Source of the DNA: Actinacidiphila guanduensis
Lineage (GTDB): Bacteria; Actinomycetota; Actinomycetes; Streptomycetales; Streptomycetaceae
Direction of reading: 5' to 3'
DNA length: 64,000 nucleotides
Assembly: GCF_900103985.1 (NCBI RefSeq)
Contig: NZ_FNIE01000026.1
Span: forward strand, 1 to 64,000
The notes beneath the pieces were generated by a model. That model worked only from the letters and a program-made list of their open reading frames with translations. It made no database searches and was not told the DNA's origin. Every line of letters starts with the position of its first letter. The stretch's first letter is position 1. This document shows positions 46,718-55,524 of the stretch, in pieces. The position numbers and the translations under genes were made by a program.

Positions 46718-47230
46718 ATGGGTGAGACCGTCCACTCCGATGACTTCCGCGCCGCCATGGCCCGCCTCGCCGCGGGTGTCGTCCTGCTCACCGCGCACGA
46801 CCCGGAGGACGGGCCGCGCGGGGAGGACGTCGGCATGACGGCCACCGCATTCATGTCCGTCTCGCTGGAGCCGCCGCTGGTGCTGGCGAGCGTCCGGCTG
46901 GGCTCGCGGATGGACGAGCTGCTGGAGCGGCAGCCGCGCTGGGCCGTCTCCGTGCTCAGCGAGAGCCAGCGGCACATCGCCGGCCGGTTCGCCATGCGCG
47001 GCCGGATCAGCGACCGCCTGCTCTTCGAGGACGTGTCCTACTACCGCGGCGAGGCGTCCGGCGCCCCGATCCTGGGCGGCGCCCTGGCGATACTCGAGTG
47101 CGAGACGCAGCAGCGGGTGGTCGCCGGCGACCACGCCCTGCTGATAGGGCGGGTGCTGACCGCCCGCACCCCGAGCGCGGACGGCGGCCCGCTGACGTAC
47201 TTCCGCGGCCGCTACCGCTATCTGGGCTGA
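46718..47230 (+). CDS. Flavin reductase-like protein
   Basis: 170 aa of the FMN-binding split-barrel family. SDDFRAAMARLAAGVVLLTAHD, GMTATAFMSVSLEPPLVLASVRLGSRMDELLERQPRWAVSVLSE (about residues 40-85) and ALLIGRVL..GGPLTYFRGRYRYL are the expected FMN-binding and dimer blocks. It would supply reduced flavin to a monooxygenase or reduce a small substrate directly; no partner oxygenase is adjacent. ATG 46718 has no clear Shine-Dalgarno; the upstream in-frame extension runs into the MITE-like element. Confidence 0.88.
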   Translation: MGETVHSDDFRAAMARLAAGVVLLTAHDPEDGPRGEDVGMTATAFMSVSLEPPLVLASVRLGSRMDELLERQPRWAVSVLSESQRHIAGRFAMRGRISDRLLFEDVSYYRGEASGAPILGGALAILECETQQRVVAGDHALLIGRVLTARTPSADGGPLTYFRGRYRYLG

Positions 47231-47346
47231 CAGAAGCGAGCGGACCGAGCGGCGCGGAGCCGGGCCGGAGCGGCCCCGGGCCCCCGTGCGCACCCGCGGC
47301 CCCTCCGCGGCCCGCAACGGTGCCCAGGGCCCCTTGTCCCGGCGCG

Positions 47347-47781
47347 TCAGTCCCACCGCGAGGTGCGGCCGCGCTTGACCTCGCCGCGCTGCTTCTTGGT
47401 CCGCAGCCGCCGCTCGTTGATCCCGCGGGGTATCCGGGTGGGGCGGCGGGCCTTGGGCGGGGGCGCGGTGGCCTCGGCGAGCAGGGAACTCAGGCGAGCG
47501 GCGGCCGTCTCGCGGTTCCGCCACTGGGAGCGGTGCTCGGAGGCCCGTACGGCGAGCACCCCGCCGGTCAGCCGGCCGGCCAGCCGCTCCAGCGCGCGCT
47601 GCTTCCACACCTCGGGCAGCGCCTCGGTGGCCGCGAGGTCGAACCGCAGCTCCACCTGGCTGTCCGAGGTGTTCACGTGCTGGCCGCCCGGCCCCGAGGA
47701 CCGGGAGAACCGCCACTGCAGCTCGGCCTCCGGCACGAAGACCGTCCCTCGCACATGCACGCTGCCGCCCGTCCCACCCAT
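47347..47781 (-). CDS. arfB: Alternative ribosome-rescue factor ArfB (peptidyl-tRNA hydrolase)
   Basis: 144 aa. Releases stalled ribosomes on truncated mRNA. RFSRSSGPGGQHVNTSDSQVELRFDL carries the catalytic GGQ loop of release factors (about residues 30-32). The Arg/Lys-rich C-terminus KARRPTRIPRGINERRLRTKKQRGEVKRGRTSRW is the tail that enters the empty mRNA channel. No codon-recognition domain is present, and length fits ArfB. ATG 47781; divergent from terD. Confidence 0.93.
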   Translation of the reverse strand: MGGTGGSVHVRGTVFVPEAELQWRFSRSSGPGGQHVNTSDSQVELRFDLAATEALPEVWKQRALERLAGRLTGGVLAVRASEHRSQWRNRETAAARLSSLLAEATAPPPKARRPTRIPRGINERRLRTKKQRGEVKRGRTSRWD

Positions 47782-47920
47782 ACCCCCATGATCCCGCCCG
47801 GCCACCCACCCGTCACGGGGATTTCCGGGGCGGGACGGAACCGTACGAACCCCTCTTCGCGTACAGAGGGATGACGGTAGTTTCGTCCGTGACACCTACG
47901 AGCACCTAAGGGGACTTCCC

Positions 47921-48496
47921 ATGGCGGTAAGCCTGACCAAGGGCGGCAACGTCTCGCTGACGAAGGAGGCGCCCGGCCTGACGGCGGTCACCGTCGGCCT
48001 GGGCTGGGACGTGCGCACCACCACCGGCACGGACTTCGACCTCGACGCGAGCGCCATCGCCGTGAACGCGACGGGCAAGGTCTACTCGGACGGCCACTTC
48101 GTCTTCTTCAACAACAAGCAGAGCCCGGACCAGACGATCGTCCACACCGGCGACAACCGCACCGGCGAGGGCGAGGGCGACGACGAGCAGATCAACGTCA
48201 ACCTGGCCGCCCTGCCCGCCGATGTCGACAAGATCGTCTTCCCCGTCTCGATCTACGACGCGGAGTCCCGCAGCCAGAACTTCGGCCAGGTGCGCAACGC
48301 CTACATCCGCATCGTCAACCAGGCCGGCGGCGCCGAGATCGCCCGCTACGACCTGAGCGAGGACGCGGCCACCGAGACCGCCATGGTCTTCGGCGAGCTG
48401 TACCGCAACGGGGCGGAGTGGAAGTTCCGCGCCGTCGGCCAGGGCTACGCCTCCGGCCTGGTCGGCATCGCCACCGACTTCGGCGTCTCCCTCTGA
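47921..48496 (+). CDS. terD: TerD-family protein
   Basis: 191 aa. Calcium-binding stress protein family linked to tellurite resistance; in Streptomyces the paralogues affect stress response and development. MAVSLTKGGNVSLTKEAPGLTAVTVGLGWDVRTTTGTDFDLDASAI, HFVFFNNKQSPD, VHTGDNRTGEGEGDDEQINVNL and RIVNQAGGAEIARYDLSEDA are the family blocks with Asp-rich Ca2+ sites. GGGGACTTCCC precedes the ATG. A strong hairpin follows the stop. Confidence 0.95.
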   Translation: MAVSLTKGGNVSLTKEAPGLTAVTVGLGWDVRTTTGTDFDLDASAIAVNATGKVYSDGHFVFFNNKQSPDQTIVHTGDNRTGEGEGDDEQINVNLAALPADVDKIVFPVSIYDAESRSQNFGQVRNAYIRIVNQAGGAEIARYDLSEDAATETAMVFGELYRNGAEWKFRAVGQGYASGLVGIATDFGVSL

Positions 48497-48592
48497 ATCT
48501 CTCCGGACCCCTCCGGACCCTTCCGGGCTCCGCTGGTCGCCTCTGGACCCTTCCGGACCCGGCAGCGCTCGCAGCAGCCCGCAGCAGCCCAC

Positions 48593-48622
48593 GGCCGGCC
48601 CCCGCACGTCAGGGGGCCGGCC
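48593..48622 (+). terminator. terD terminator hairpin
   Basis: GGCCGGCCCCC (48593-48603) and GGGGGCCGGCC (48612-48622) form a perfect 11-bp stem with an 8-nt loop, 97 bp after the terD stop and before the GNAT gene. The preceding stretch holds degenerate TCCGGACCC repeats. Confidence 0.65.
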
Positions 48623-48689
48623 GCACGCGTGCCCGGGCCCGGCGCAACCCGGGGGCGGCCGGCCCGCGACAGGCCCTAACCTGGGCACG

Positions 48690-49193
48690 GTGATGACGCT
48701 CGACCCCCTCACCGCCGCCCCCGACGACGCGCTGCTCGCCGAGATCACCGGCGTCTACGCCTCGAACCCCGACTTCCACCGGATCAGCGGCGACTTCCCC
48801 GATCCGCACGACGTCCGGCCCGAGCAGGTGGCGGCGAGCCTGAACGCCGAACTCGTCCAGCCCACCGCCGAGTTCCTGCTGGCCCGCGAGGACGGCGTGC
48901 TGGTCGGTGTCGCGGCGACGCTCGGCGAGCACCCGGACCCGATCGACCCCTACCCCTGGCTCGGCCTGCTGCTCGTGCACGGCGACCACCGGCGGCAGGG
49001 CCACGGCCGGCGGATCGTCGCGCTGGTCGAGGAGCGCTTCCGCGCCGCCGGCCGCGACGGGCTGCGGCTGGCCGTCCTGGACGGCAACACCGCCGCCCTC
49101 GCCTTCTGGCGGGCCCAGGGCTACCGGGTGATCGACCACCGCCCGGACCGGCAGCAGTTCCGCCCGTGCAGCGTCTTCCACAAGGAGCTGTGA
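48690..49193 (+). CDS. GNAT-family acetyltransferase
   Basis: 167 aa. EFLLAREDGVLVGVAATLGEHPDP, then WLGLLLVHGDHRRQGHGRRIVALVEERFRAAG (acetyl-CoA binding motif A, RRQGHG about residues 102-107) and LAVLDGNTAALAFWRAQGYRVIDHRPD (motif B). The acceptor substrate is unknown. GTG 48690 or ATG 48693. The next gene starts 7 bp after its stop, so the two form an operon. Confidence 0.88.
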   Translation: MMTLDPLTAAPDDALLAEITGVYASNPDFHRISGDFPDPHDVRPEQVAASLNAELVQPTAEFLLAREDGVLVGVAATLGEHPDPIDPYPWLGLLLVHGDHRRQGHGRRIVALVEERFRAAGRDGLRLAVLDGNTAALAFWRAQGYRVIDHRPDRQQFRPCSVFHKEL

Positions 49194-49200
49194 GCAGCCG

Positions 49201-49689
49201 GTGATCGACCTCGGCTACGCCCTGTCCCGCCGCTTCCCCGACCCGCCGCAGACGCAGTACGCGAGCGCCGACGTCCACGCCCTGCGGCACGACCTGTTCA
49301 GCGGCGACGTCTACCTCGCCGAGGGCGAGCGGGAGTTGTCCACAGCCTGGGGATGGGTGCCCGTCCTGGACTTCGCCTGGGCGCTGTGCGACGTCGTGGA
49401 GGCGCTGGACCGCGACCCGCTGGGGGCCAGGGCGGCCCGGCCGCAGCGGGCCGAGCTGGACTTCACCGAGTCGGCCGACCGGCTGCGCTTCACCCGCCGG
49501 TTCGGGCACGTGGACATCACCGCGGACTGGCTGCCGGACGAGCCCCCGCTCACCGTCCGCCACGCCGATCTGCGGCGCGAGGCGCGCGACTTCCTGCACG
49601 ACCTGACGGCCGACCTCACCGACATGCACGACGGCCTGGGCGACAACCCCGCGCTGTGGACCCTGCTGGCCCGCTTCCCGCGGGTGTGA
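49201..49689 (+). CDS. Hypothetical protein co-transcribed with GNAT gene
   Basis: 162 aa: MIDLGYALSRRFPDPPQTQYASADVHALRHDLFSGDVYLAEGERELSTAWGWVPVLDFAW is not a family I recognise. It has alternating beta-like segments, a conserved-looking AELDFTESADRLRFTRRFGHVDITADW, and a C-terminal helix. No signal peptide or TM helix. The 7-bp spacing from the GNAT gene suggests a shared task, perhaps as a target or partner. GTG 49201. Confidence 0.7.
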   Translation: MIDLGYALSRRFPDPPQTQYASADVHALRHDLFSGDVYLAEGERELSTAWGWVPVLDFAWALCDVVEALDRDPLGARAARPQRAELDFTESADRLRFTRRFGHVDITADWLPDEPPLTVRHADLRREARDFLHDLTADLTDMHDGLGDNPALWTLLARFPRV

Positions 49690-49694
49690 GACGA

Positions 49695-49715
49695 CTGTTC
49701 GCTCACAGCGAACAG
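49695..49715. promoter_or_regulatory. Palindromic ClgR-type box upstream of terB
   Basis: CTGTTCGCT (49695-49703) and AGCGAACAG (49707-49715) are perfect arms around CAC. The core GTTCGC-TCACA-GCGAAC matches the ClgR motif GTTCGC-N5-GCG on both strands and the corynebacterial consensus as I recall it. It lies 145 bp upstream of the terB start, just after the preceding stop. As a 9-bp hairpin it could instead be a terminator. Confidence 0.5.
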
Positions 49716-49859
49716 GCGCGGCGGCGGCAGCGGGAACCGAAGCGGACCGCCCTTCTTGGGAACTCCTTTACGCTTCGCACGAGTTCTCATGCCGTACCGC
49801 ACCACCCGTACGACCGGCCGTCGCGGCCCCGTACCCAAGACCGTCGAGGAGAGACCGCC

Positions 49860-50315
49860 ATGGCCCTGTGGGACCGGTTCAAGGAATCCGCCCAGACCAT
49901 GCAGACGCAGCTCAACGCGAAGAAGAACGACCTGAAGAGCGGCGCCTTCCGCGACGCGAGCATGGCGATGTGCGCGCTGGTGGCCGCGGCCGACGGCTCG
50001 GTGGACCCCTCCGAGCGGCAGCGCGTGGCCTCCCTGATCGCGACCAACGAGGTGCTGCAGAACTTCCAGGCCGACGACCTGCAGCGCCGGTTCAACGACT
50101 ACGTCAACAAGCTCACCGCCGACTTCGCCTTCGGCAAGGTCTCGGTGCTGCAGGAGATCGGCAAGGTGCAGAAGAAGCCGGGCGAGGCGCGGGCCGTGAT
50201 CCAGATCGGCATCGTCATCGGCGGCGCGGACGGCGACTTCGACAAGACCGAGCAGGGCGTGGTGCGCGAGGCGTGCTTCGCGGTGGGCATCGACCCGTCG
50301 GAGTTCGATCTCTGA
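49860..50315 (+). CDS. terB: TerB-family tellurite resistance protein
   Basis: 151 aa helical protein. MALWDRFKESAQTMQTQLNAKKNDLKSGAFRDASMAMCALVAAADGSVDPSERQRVASLI and GIVIGGADGDFDKTEQGVVREACFAVGIDPSEFDL are the two conserved halves, each with an Asp-rich AADGSVDPSE/GADGDFDKTE metal-binding loop. It probably acts with TerD proteins at the membrane or in stress sensing. ATG 49860 follows GAGGAGAG. Confidence 0.93.
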   Translation: MALWDRFKESAQTMQTQLNAKKNDLKSGAFRDASMAMCALVAAADGSVDPSERQRVASLIATNEVLQNFQADDLQRRFNDYVNKLTADFAFGKVSVLQEIGKVQKKPGEARAVIQIGIVIGGADGDFDKTEQGVVREACFAVGIDPSEFDL

Positions 50316-50402
50316 GCCCTTCGATGAGGGCTGGATGAGCGCTGGGCCCTGAACGAGCTGCGGCCGGGGCCCGGACGAGCCGCGGGCATCCGCGTGGGAG
50401 TG

Positions 50403-50450
50403 GGGCCGCCCGCTCCCACGCAGTGGACGCGCAGGGACGGGCGGCCCTTT
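50403..50450 (+). terminator. Terminator-like hairpin after terB
   Basis: GGGCCGCCCG (50403-50412) and CGGGCGGCCC (50438-50447) are perfect 10-bp arms with a 25-nt loop, followed by TTT. A smaller ACCGGC-TTTC-GCCGGT hairpin lies at 50685-50700. The rest of 50316-51007 shows no convincing gene. Confidence 0.5.
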
Positions 50451-51007
50451 CACTCGGAGGGCCTTCGGGCCGGTCGGCCCCCCGATCGCCGTCGAGAGTC
50501 CCCCCCTTGGCAGACCGGGCGAGCAGACCGGTCGTACCCTCGACGGCTGGGTCCGCCACGGCCATACGGGGTTGCCGTGCGCGGACAGGACACCCCTTCC
50601 GGTGTCCGGCGGGACTTCGCGGGCGGGGAGTCGCCCGGCGAAGTGCCGTGACAGATTGATATCCGATCAACCCGCGGCGCTACCACCGGCTTTCGCCGGT
50701 CCCCTCCGTCTGGCAGGCCGCACAATGCCCCCGCCACCTGCGAGTTCGTCATCGCGGAAGCCGCGTTGTCCAAAAAGCGACACAGGCCAACATGGACAGA
50801 GCGCCGGCCCAGCCCCTTCGGGCGGCGGTTGCCCGGCACGTGGAACTCGGCCGCGGGTGCGGGGAGGTCGGGGTTCTCGGCGCGGCCGGCACGGACGGTG
50901 CGGGAGGAGCGTCCGGCACGGGCGGCACGTGCAGTACGGACAGAGCCCTCGCGCGTTCTGCCGGGCCGTCCCGCCCTCTCCGGCGCTGCTGGGCGCCCGG
51001 CCGCCGC

Positions 51008-51949
51008 TCACCCGACCGTGACGACGAGCTTGCCGCCCTTGGGGGTGCGGTCGCGCTCCAGCTCCGTGAGCGCGGCGATCGCCTGATCGAGCGGCACCGT
51101 GCGGGCGACCGGCAGCCGGAGTGTCCCCTCCGCCGCCGCCCGCGCGACCGCGGCGAGGTCCGCGGGCGAGGGTTTCCCGACCAGCACCCGGAACGGCCCG
51201 GGCAGGGCGCTGCGCAGCAACTTCGCCGGCGTGGGGTTGATGTCGATGATCCGGCCGCCGGGCTTCAGCAGGGCCCGAGCGGTGGCGATCGGCAGCGTGC
51301 CGGCGGTGTCGAAGACGACGTCGAACCGCCCGGCGAGTTCGGCCGCGTCGACGTCGAATCCGACGACCGGGCCGATGCCGAGGTCGCGTGCTTCCTGGGC
51401 GGCGCTGCCGCGGCAACTGCCGCCCACGGAGGCGCCGTAGGCCATCGCGAGCTGTGCGGCGCAGCGGCCGACCCCGCCGAGGCAGCCGTGGACGAAGACG
51501 GCCTGCCCGGCACGCACCTTGCTCGTGCCGGCCATGGCCTGGAAGGCGGTGAGCCCGACCACGGGGAGCGCGGCGGCCTCCTCCCAGGAGAGGTTCGCCG
51601 GCTTCTCCACAACCCCGTTCTCCGCCACGACGGCCACTTCGGCGAACGCCCCCGCCGCCTTCAGGCCCGCCCCGCCGAGCACGTCGTCGCCGACACCGAG
51701 CCGGGTGACGCCGGGGCCGACCGCGGTCACGACGCCGGCGAGGTCGTGGCCGAGGCCGCGCGGGAACTTCCGGCCGGTCAGGACCTTCATCTCGCCGCTG
51801 CGGATCTTCCAGTCCATCGGGTTCGCGGCCGCCGCCTTCACCCGGACCTGGATCTCGCCGGGGCCGGGCCGCGGCAGCTCGTAGTCCTCCAGCCGCAGCA
51901 CCTCGGGACCGCCGTACCGGTGGTACTGGACGCGCTTCACCGTCGTCAT
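51008..51949 (-). CDS. Zinc-independent MDR oxidoreductase under TetR control
   Basis: 313 aa. VKRVQYHRYGGPEVLRLEDYELPRPGPGEIQVRVKAAAANPMDWKIR is the GroES-like half. GQAVFVHGCLGGVGRCAAQLAMAYGASVGGSC (about residues 140-171) binds NADPH, and the C-terminus ends TPKGGKLVVTVG as in quinone reductase-like enzymes. Acceptor unknown, with quinone or enone detoxification as the usual guess. ATG 51949 has GAGGA 8 nt upstream. It is divergent from the TetR gene across two near-identical palindromes. Confidence 0.88.
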   Translation of the reverse strand: MTTVKRVQYHRYGGPEVLRLEDYELPRPGPGEIQVRVKAAAANPMDWKIRSGEMKVLTGRKFPRGLGHDLAGVVTAVGPGVTRLGVGDDVLGGAGLKAAGAFAEVAVVAENGVVEKPANLSWEEAAALPVVGLTAFQAMAGTSKVRAGQAVFVHGCLGGVGRCAAQLAMAYGASVGGSCRGSAAQEARDLGIGPVVGFDVDAAELAGRFDVVFDTAGTLPIATARALLKPGGRIIDINPTPAKLLRSALPGPFRVLVGKPSPADLAAVARAAAEGTLRLPVARTVPLDQAIAALTELERDRTPKGGKLVVTVG

Positions 51950-51967
51950 GGTGAACATCCTCGCCGT

Positions 51968-52020
51968 TGATGTCATCAGGTGACATCACCTTACCCCACT
52001 GATGTCACCTGATGACATCA
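51968..52020. promoter_or_regulatory. Twin palindromic operators between oxidoreductase and tetR
   Basis: Two 21-bp sites, 51968-51988 and 52000-52020, each have the form TGATGTCA-N5-TGACATCA. The two sites are exact reverse complements of one another, with centres CAGGT-type and ACCTG-type, and they are separated by 11 bp. They lie 19 bp from the oxidoreductase ATG and 36 bp from the TetR GTG, and are almost certainly the TetR operators. A -10 (TACACT, 52044-52049) for tetR follows. Confidence 0.85.
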
Positions 52021-52055
52021 CTGGGGGCCGCGGGCGGCGGCACTACACTCGCGGG

Positions 52056-52625
52056 GTGGGACGATGGGAGCCTGGGGCCGGTGACCGGCTGCGCGAGGCG
52101 GCGCTGACGCTGTACCTCGAACGCGGCTTCGAGCAGACGATGGTGGCCGACATCGCCGACCGGGCCGGGGTGACCGCCCGCACCTTCTTCCGCTACTTCG
52201 CCGACAAGCGCGAGGTGCTCTTCGACCGGTCGGCCGAGCTGGAACGGTCGGCCCTGGCCGCGCTGGAGGCGGCGCCGGCCACGGCGTCGACGCTGGAGGC
52301 CGTCGCGGCGGCGCTGTCCGCGGCGGCCGACCTCATCGGCCAGGACCGCGAGCTCGCCCGCAAGCGCCAGGCGGTGATCATGTCCACCGCCGACCTCCGG
52401 GAACGCGAACTGATCAAGCTGGCCGACCTGTCCGCCGCGCTCGCCGAGGGCCTGCGCCGCCGCGGCGTCCCCGCCGCGGAGGCGGCCCTGGCCACCGAGG
52501 CGGGCTCCGCCGTCTACCGGGTCGCGTTCCAGCGCTGGGTGGACACCGAGGACGGCACCCTCGACCTCCACGAGGCCATCCGCCAGTCCTTCGCCCAGCT
52601 CCACACCCTGACCACCCCCCATTGA
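52056..52625 (+). CDS. TetR-family repressor
   Basis: 189 aa. GDRLREAALTLYLERGFEQTMVADIADRAGVTARTFFRYFADKREVLFD (about residues 9-57) is the TetR HTH, with FFRYFADK in the recognition-helix end. The C-terminal part is a helical ligand domain. GTG 52056 lies 6 nt after TACACT, so the mRNA is probably leaderless. The start at 52002 would lie inside the operator. It likely represses itself and the divergent oxidoreductase gene through the twin palindromes. Confidence 0.9.
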   Translation: MGRWEPGAGDRLREAALTLYLERGFEQTMVADIADRAGVTARTFFRYFADKREVLFDRSAELERSALAALEAAPATASTLEAVAAALSAAADLIGQDRELARKRQAVIMSTADLRERELIKLADLSAALAEGLRRRGVPAAEAALATEAGSAVYRVAFQRWVDTEDGTLDLHEAIRQSFAQLHTLTTPH

Positions 52626-52650
52626 CCCCCCGCCCCCGGGCCGGGCCGTA

Positions 52651-53199
52651 TCAGGCGTACGGAAGCAGCGTCGAAGTATCCAGGCCGAACCCGAAAGGCC
52701 GCGGGATGTCCAACGTCCCGCCGAAGTCGACATCCTCGCGCCGGTGGTACTTCCCCCCGTCGGGGCGGCTGAAGAGCGTGGCGGTCTTCAGCCGGGCATC
52801 CACCACCAAGTAGAGCGGAATCCCCATGATCGGGTAGTCCCTGAGCTTGCCCACCCAGTCGTTCTCGGGATTCGAGGGCGAGACCAGCTCCACAGCGATG
52901 GCCGCGACCTCCGCGGGGACCTGGTTGTCCGTGGTCTCCAGGGCTTCGGCGGGCAGATAGGTCAGGTCCGGATTGCGGCTCTTGCCGACCCCGGGCGACA
53001 CCAGGTCCGTGTTCTCGCTCGGCACGAGGCCGCTCGGGCTGTGCGCGTCGAACTGGCGCCGGATCACCAGCAGGTTGCGCTGATGGAAACCAGTGCGGCC
53101 GACCGCCATGAAGAGGGTGTCGCCGGAGAGTTCGACCTTGTACCCGTCCGGCAGGCTCCTGCGAGCCTCTTCGAGCAGCGCCAAGTGCTGCGGGTCCAT
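52651..53199 (-). CDS. Uma2-family putative endonuclease
   Basis: 182 aa of the PD-(D/E)XK-like Uma2/DUF820 family. The expected core is present: GYKVELSGDTLFM, RNPDLTYLPAEAL (PD), AVELVSPSNPENDWVGKLRDYPIMGIPLYLVVDARLKTATLF (ExVSPSN..K and YLVVD, about residues 97-140). Members are abundant in Streptomyces and cyanobacteria; activity is rarely shown. ATG 53199 has GGGAGG 9 nt upstream. It lies beside a toxin-antitoxin module. Confidence 0.88.
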   Translation of the reverse strand: MDPQHLALLEEARRSLPDGYKVELSGDTLFMAVGRTGFHQRNLLVIRRQFDAHSPSGLVPSENTDLVSPGVGKSRNPDLTYLPAEALETTDNQVPAEVAAIAVELVSPSNPENDWVGKLRDYPIMGIPLYLVVDARLKTATLFSRPDGGKYHRREDVDFGGTLDIPRPFGFGLDTSTLLPYA

Positions 53200-53270
53200 C
53201 CCGGGGTGCCTCCCAAGAGCGAACCGACTTGCCGCCCATGCTAACGGGGAGTCTGCCACCGCCCCGGAGC

Positions 53271-53298
53271 TGCATTATGCATGCACCGATGCTAAAGT
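53271..53298 (+). promoter_or_regulatory. Promoter/operator of the FitA-VapC module
   Basis: TGCAT-T-ATGCA (53271-53281) is a short palindrome, followed by a -10-like TAAAGT (53293-53298) placed 6 nt before the antitoxin ATG. This suggests a leaderless transcript with an antitoxin-binding site over the promoter. The stretch is notably AT-rich for this genome. Confidence 0.5.
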
Positions 53299-53304
53299 GA
53301 TGCC

Positions 53305-53535
53305 ATGACCGCGATCACGATCCGGGACGTCCCGGACGAGACCGTCAACGCGCTGAAAGTGCGCGCCGCACAGGCCGGCAAATCGCTCCAGGCCTATGCC
53401 CTGGAACTCCTGTCCCGGGAAGCCGCCAAGCCCACGCTCGCGGAAATGGCCGCCCGCCTCGATCGCGAGACCCGCACCACGCTCCGTACGACCGACATCC
53501 TCGGCGCCATCGACGATGGACGTGACCGCCGTTGA
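53305..53535 (+). CDS. FitA/VapB-type ribbon-helix-helix antitoxin
   Basis: 76 aa. MTAITIRDVPDETVNALKVRAAQAGKSLQAYALELLSREA (residues 1-40) is a ribbon-helix-helix DNA-binding domain of the FitA/Arc type. The C-terminal half (PTLAEMAARLDRETRTTLRTTDILGAIDDGRDRR) would wrap the toxin's active site. The stop overlaps the toxin start by 4 bp (TTGA), so translation is coupled. It is expected to neutralise VapC and repress its own operon. Confidence 0.9.
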   Translation: MTAITIRDVPDETVNALKVRAAQAGKSLQAYALELLSREAAKPTLAEMAARLDRETRTTLRTTDILGAIDDGRDRR

Positions 53536-53954
53536 TCGTGATCGACTGCTCCAGCGTGGTGCACTTCCTCCTCGACCAGGGCGAGACAGGAGCCGCTGTC
53601 CGCCGGCGGGTGGGCCGCGCGGACAGCCTCGCGGCGCCGGGGCTGCTGGACTACGAGATCACGTCGGCTGTGTTCGGGCTGGCACGCGGTCGGCGCGGGG
53701 GCGAACCGAGGATCACGGGGAAGGAGGCCGTGAAGGCGATCACCGACTACCAGGCCCTTGCGGTCGATCTGCACCCGACCCTGATCCTGTGGCAGCGGGT
53801 ACGGAAGCTGTCCGACAACCTCTCCGCATACGACGCCCACTACGTGGCCCTCGCCGAAAGCCTCGACGTACCGCTCGTCACCAGCGACGCCAGGATCGAG
53901 CGCAGTGGAGCCGCCCGCTGCGCGGTCGAGACCTTCGCGACCCCCGGCAGCTGA
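53532..53954 (+). CDS. vapC: PIN-domain ribonuclease toxin VapC
   Basis: 140 aa. PIN-fold Mg2+ ribonuclease, usually cutting tRNA or rRNA. The acidic residues are in place: VIDCSSVVHFLL (D, about residue 5), LLDYEITSAVFGLA (E, about 42), SAYDAHYVALAESLDVPLVTSDARI (D, about 99 and D about 118). Start TTG 53532 overlaps the antitoxin stop; GTG 53538 is an alternative. It ends about 53 bp before the 3' end of the tRNA-Thr gene on the other strand. Confidence 0.9.
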   Translation: MIVIDCSSVVHFLLDQGETGAAVRRRVGRADSLAAPGLLDYEITSAVFGLARGRRGGEPRITGKEAVKAITDYQALAVDLHPTLILWQRVRKLSDNLSAYDAHYVALAESLDVPLVTSDARIERSGAARCAVETFATPGS

Positions 53955-54006
53955 GCTGTTCGGCCACCGCCCACGCCGGGACGGGGGCTCGGCGGAGCGG
54001 GAAGAG

Positions 54007-54080
54007 AGCCCCCTGTCGGGTTCGAACCGACGACCTACGCTTTACAAGAGCGTCGCTCTGGCCAGCTGAGCTAAGGAGGC
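54007..54080 (-). tRNA. tRNA-Thr (anticodon TGT)
   Basis: The minus strand folds as a cloverleaf: acceptor GCCTCCT/AGGGGGC, D-arm GCTC..GAGC, anticodon stem ACGCT/AGCGT with loop CTTGTAA (anticodon TGT, Thr), variable AGGTC, and T-arm GTCGG-TTCGAAC-CCGAC. The discriminator base is T, and CCA is not encoded. The 3' end faces the vapC gene. Confidence 0.95.
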
Positions 54081-54292
54081 GCAGGGACGAGTGTAGCTGG
54101 CAGGGGGCCGGGCGGGCGGGAAAAATCGGGCGGGGGGCTGGTGACAAGGGGGGATCCGGGAGGTAGCGTCACGGGGAGCCCGCGTCTCGCGGGCTGGACC
54201 AGTTCGGAACACCCCGGGGCCCCGGCCCCGGAACGCTTCCTTTACTCGGATCGTCCGGCACGTTCCTGCCGGTGAAGGGACTGCAACACTCC

Positions 54293-55411
<1,119 letters not shown>

Positions 55412-55489
55412 CCCGGCGGCACGCCGCCGGCAGGCACGAGCAGGAACCAGCCGCGGGCCCAACCGCCCGCGCACGGCTGACCGTTGAAC

Positions 55490-55524
55490 CGGCCGGCCGG
55501 TACGCACCCCGTACCGGCCGGCCG
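55490..55524 (+). terminator. msiK terminator
   Basis: CGGCCGGCCGGTACG (55490-55504) and CGTACCGGCCGGCCG (55510-55524) form a perfect 15-bp stem with a 5-nt loop, followed by TT, 79 bp after the msiK stop. Confidence 0.75.

Noticed and set aside
50450..50839. 129-aa minus-strand ORF between terB and the oxidoreductase gene
   Set aside because: It spans a terminator-like hairpin, is Arg/Pro/Ser-rich with no motif and no ribosome site.
50316..54080. Integrated element (AICE type) ending in tRNA-Thr
   Set aside because: No integrase, replication or transfer gene is present and I saw no second copy of the tRNA 3' end in the window. Kept only as a weak possibility in the findings.
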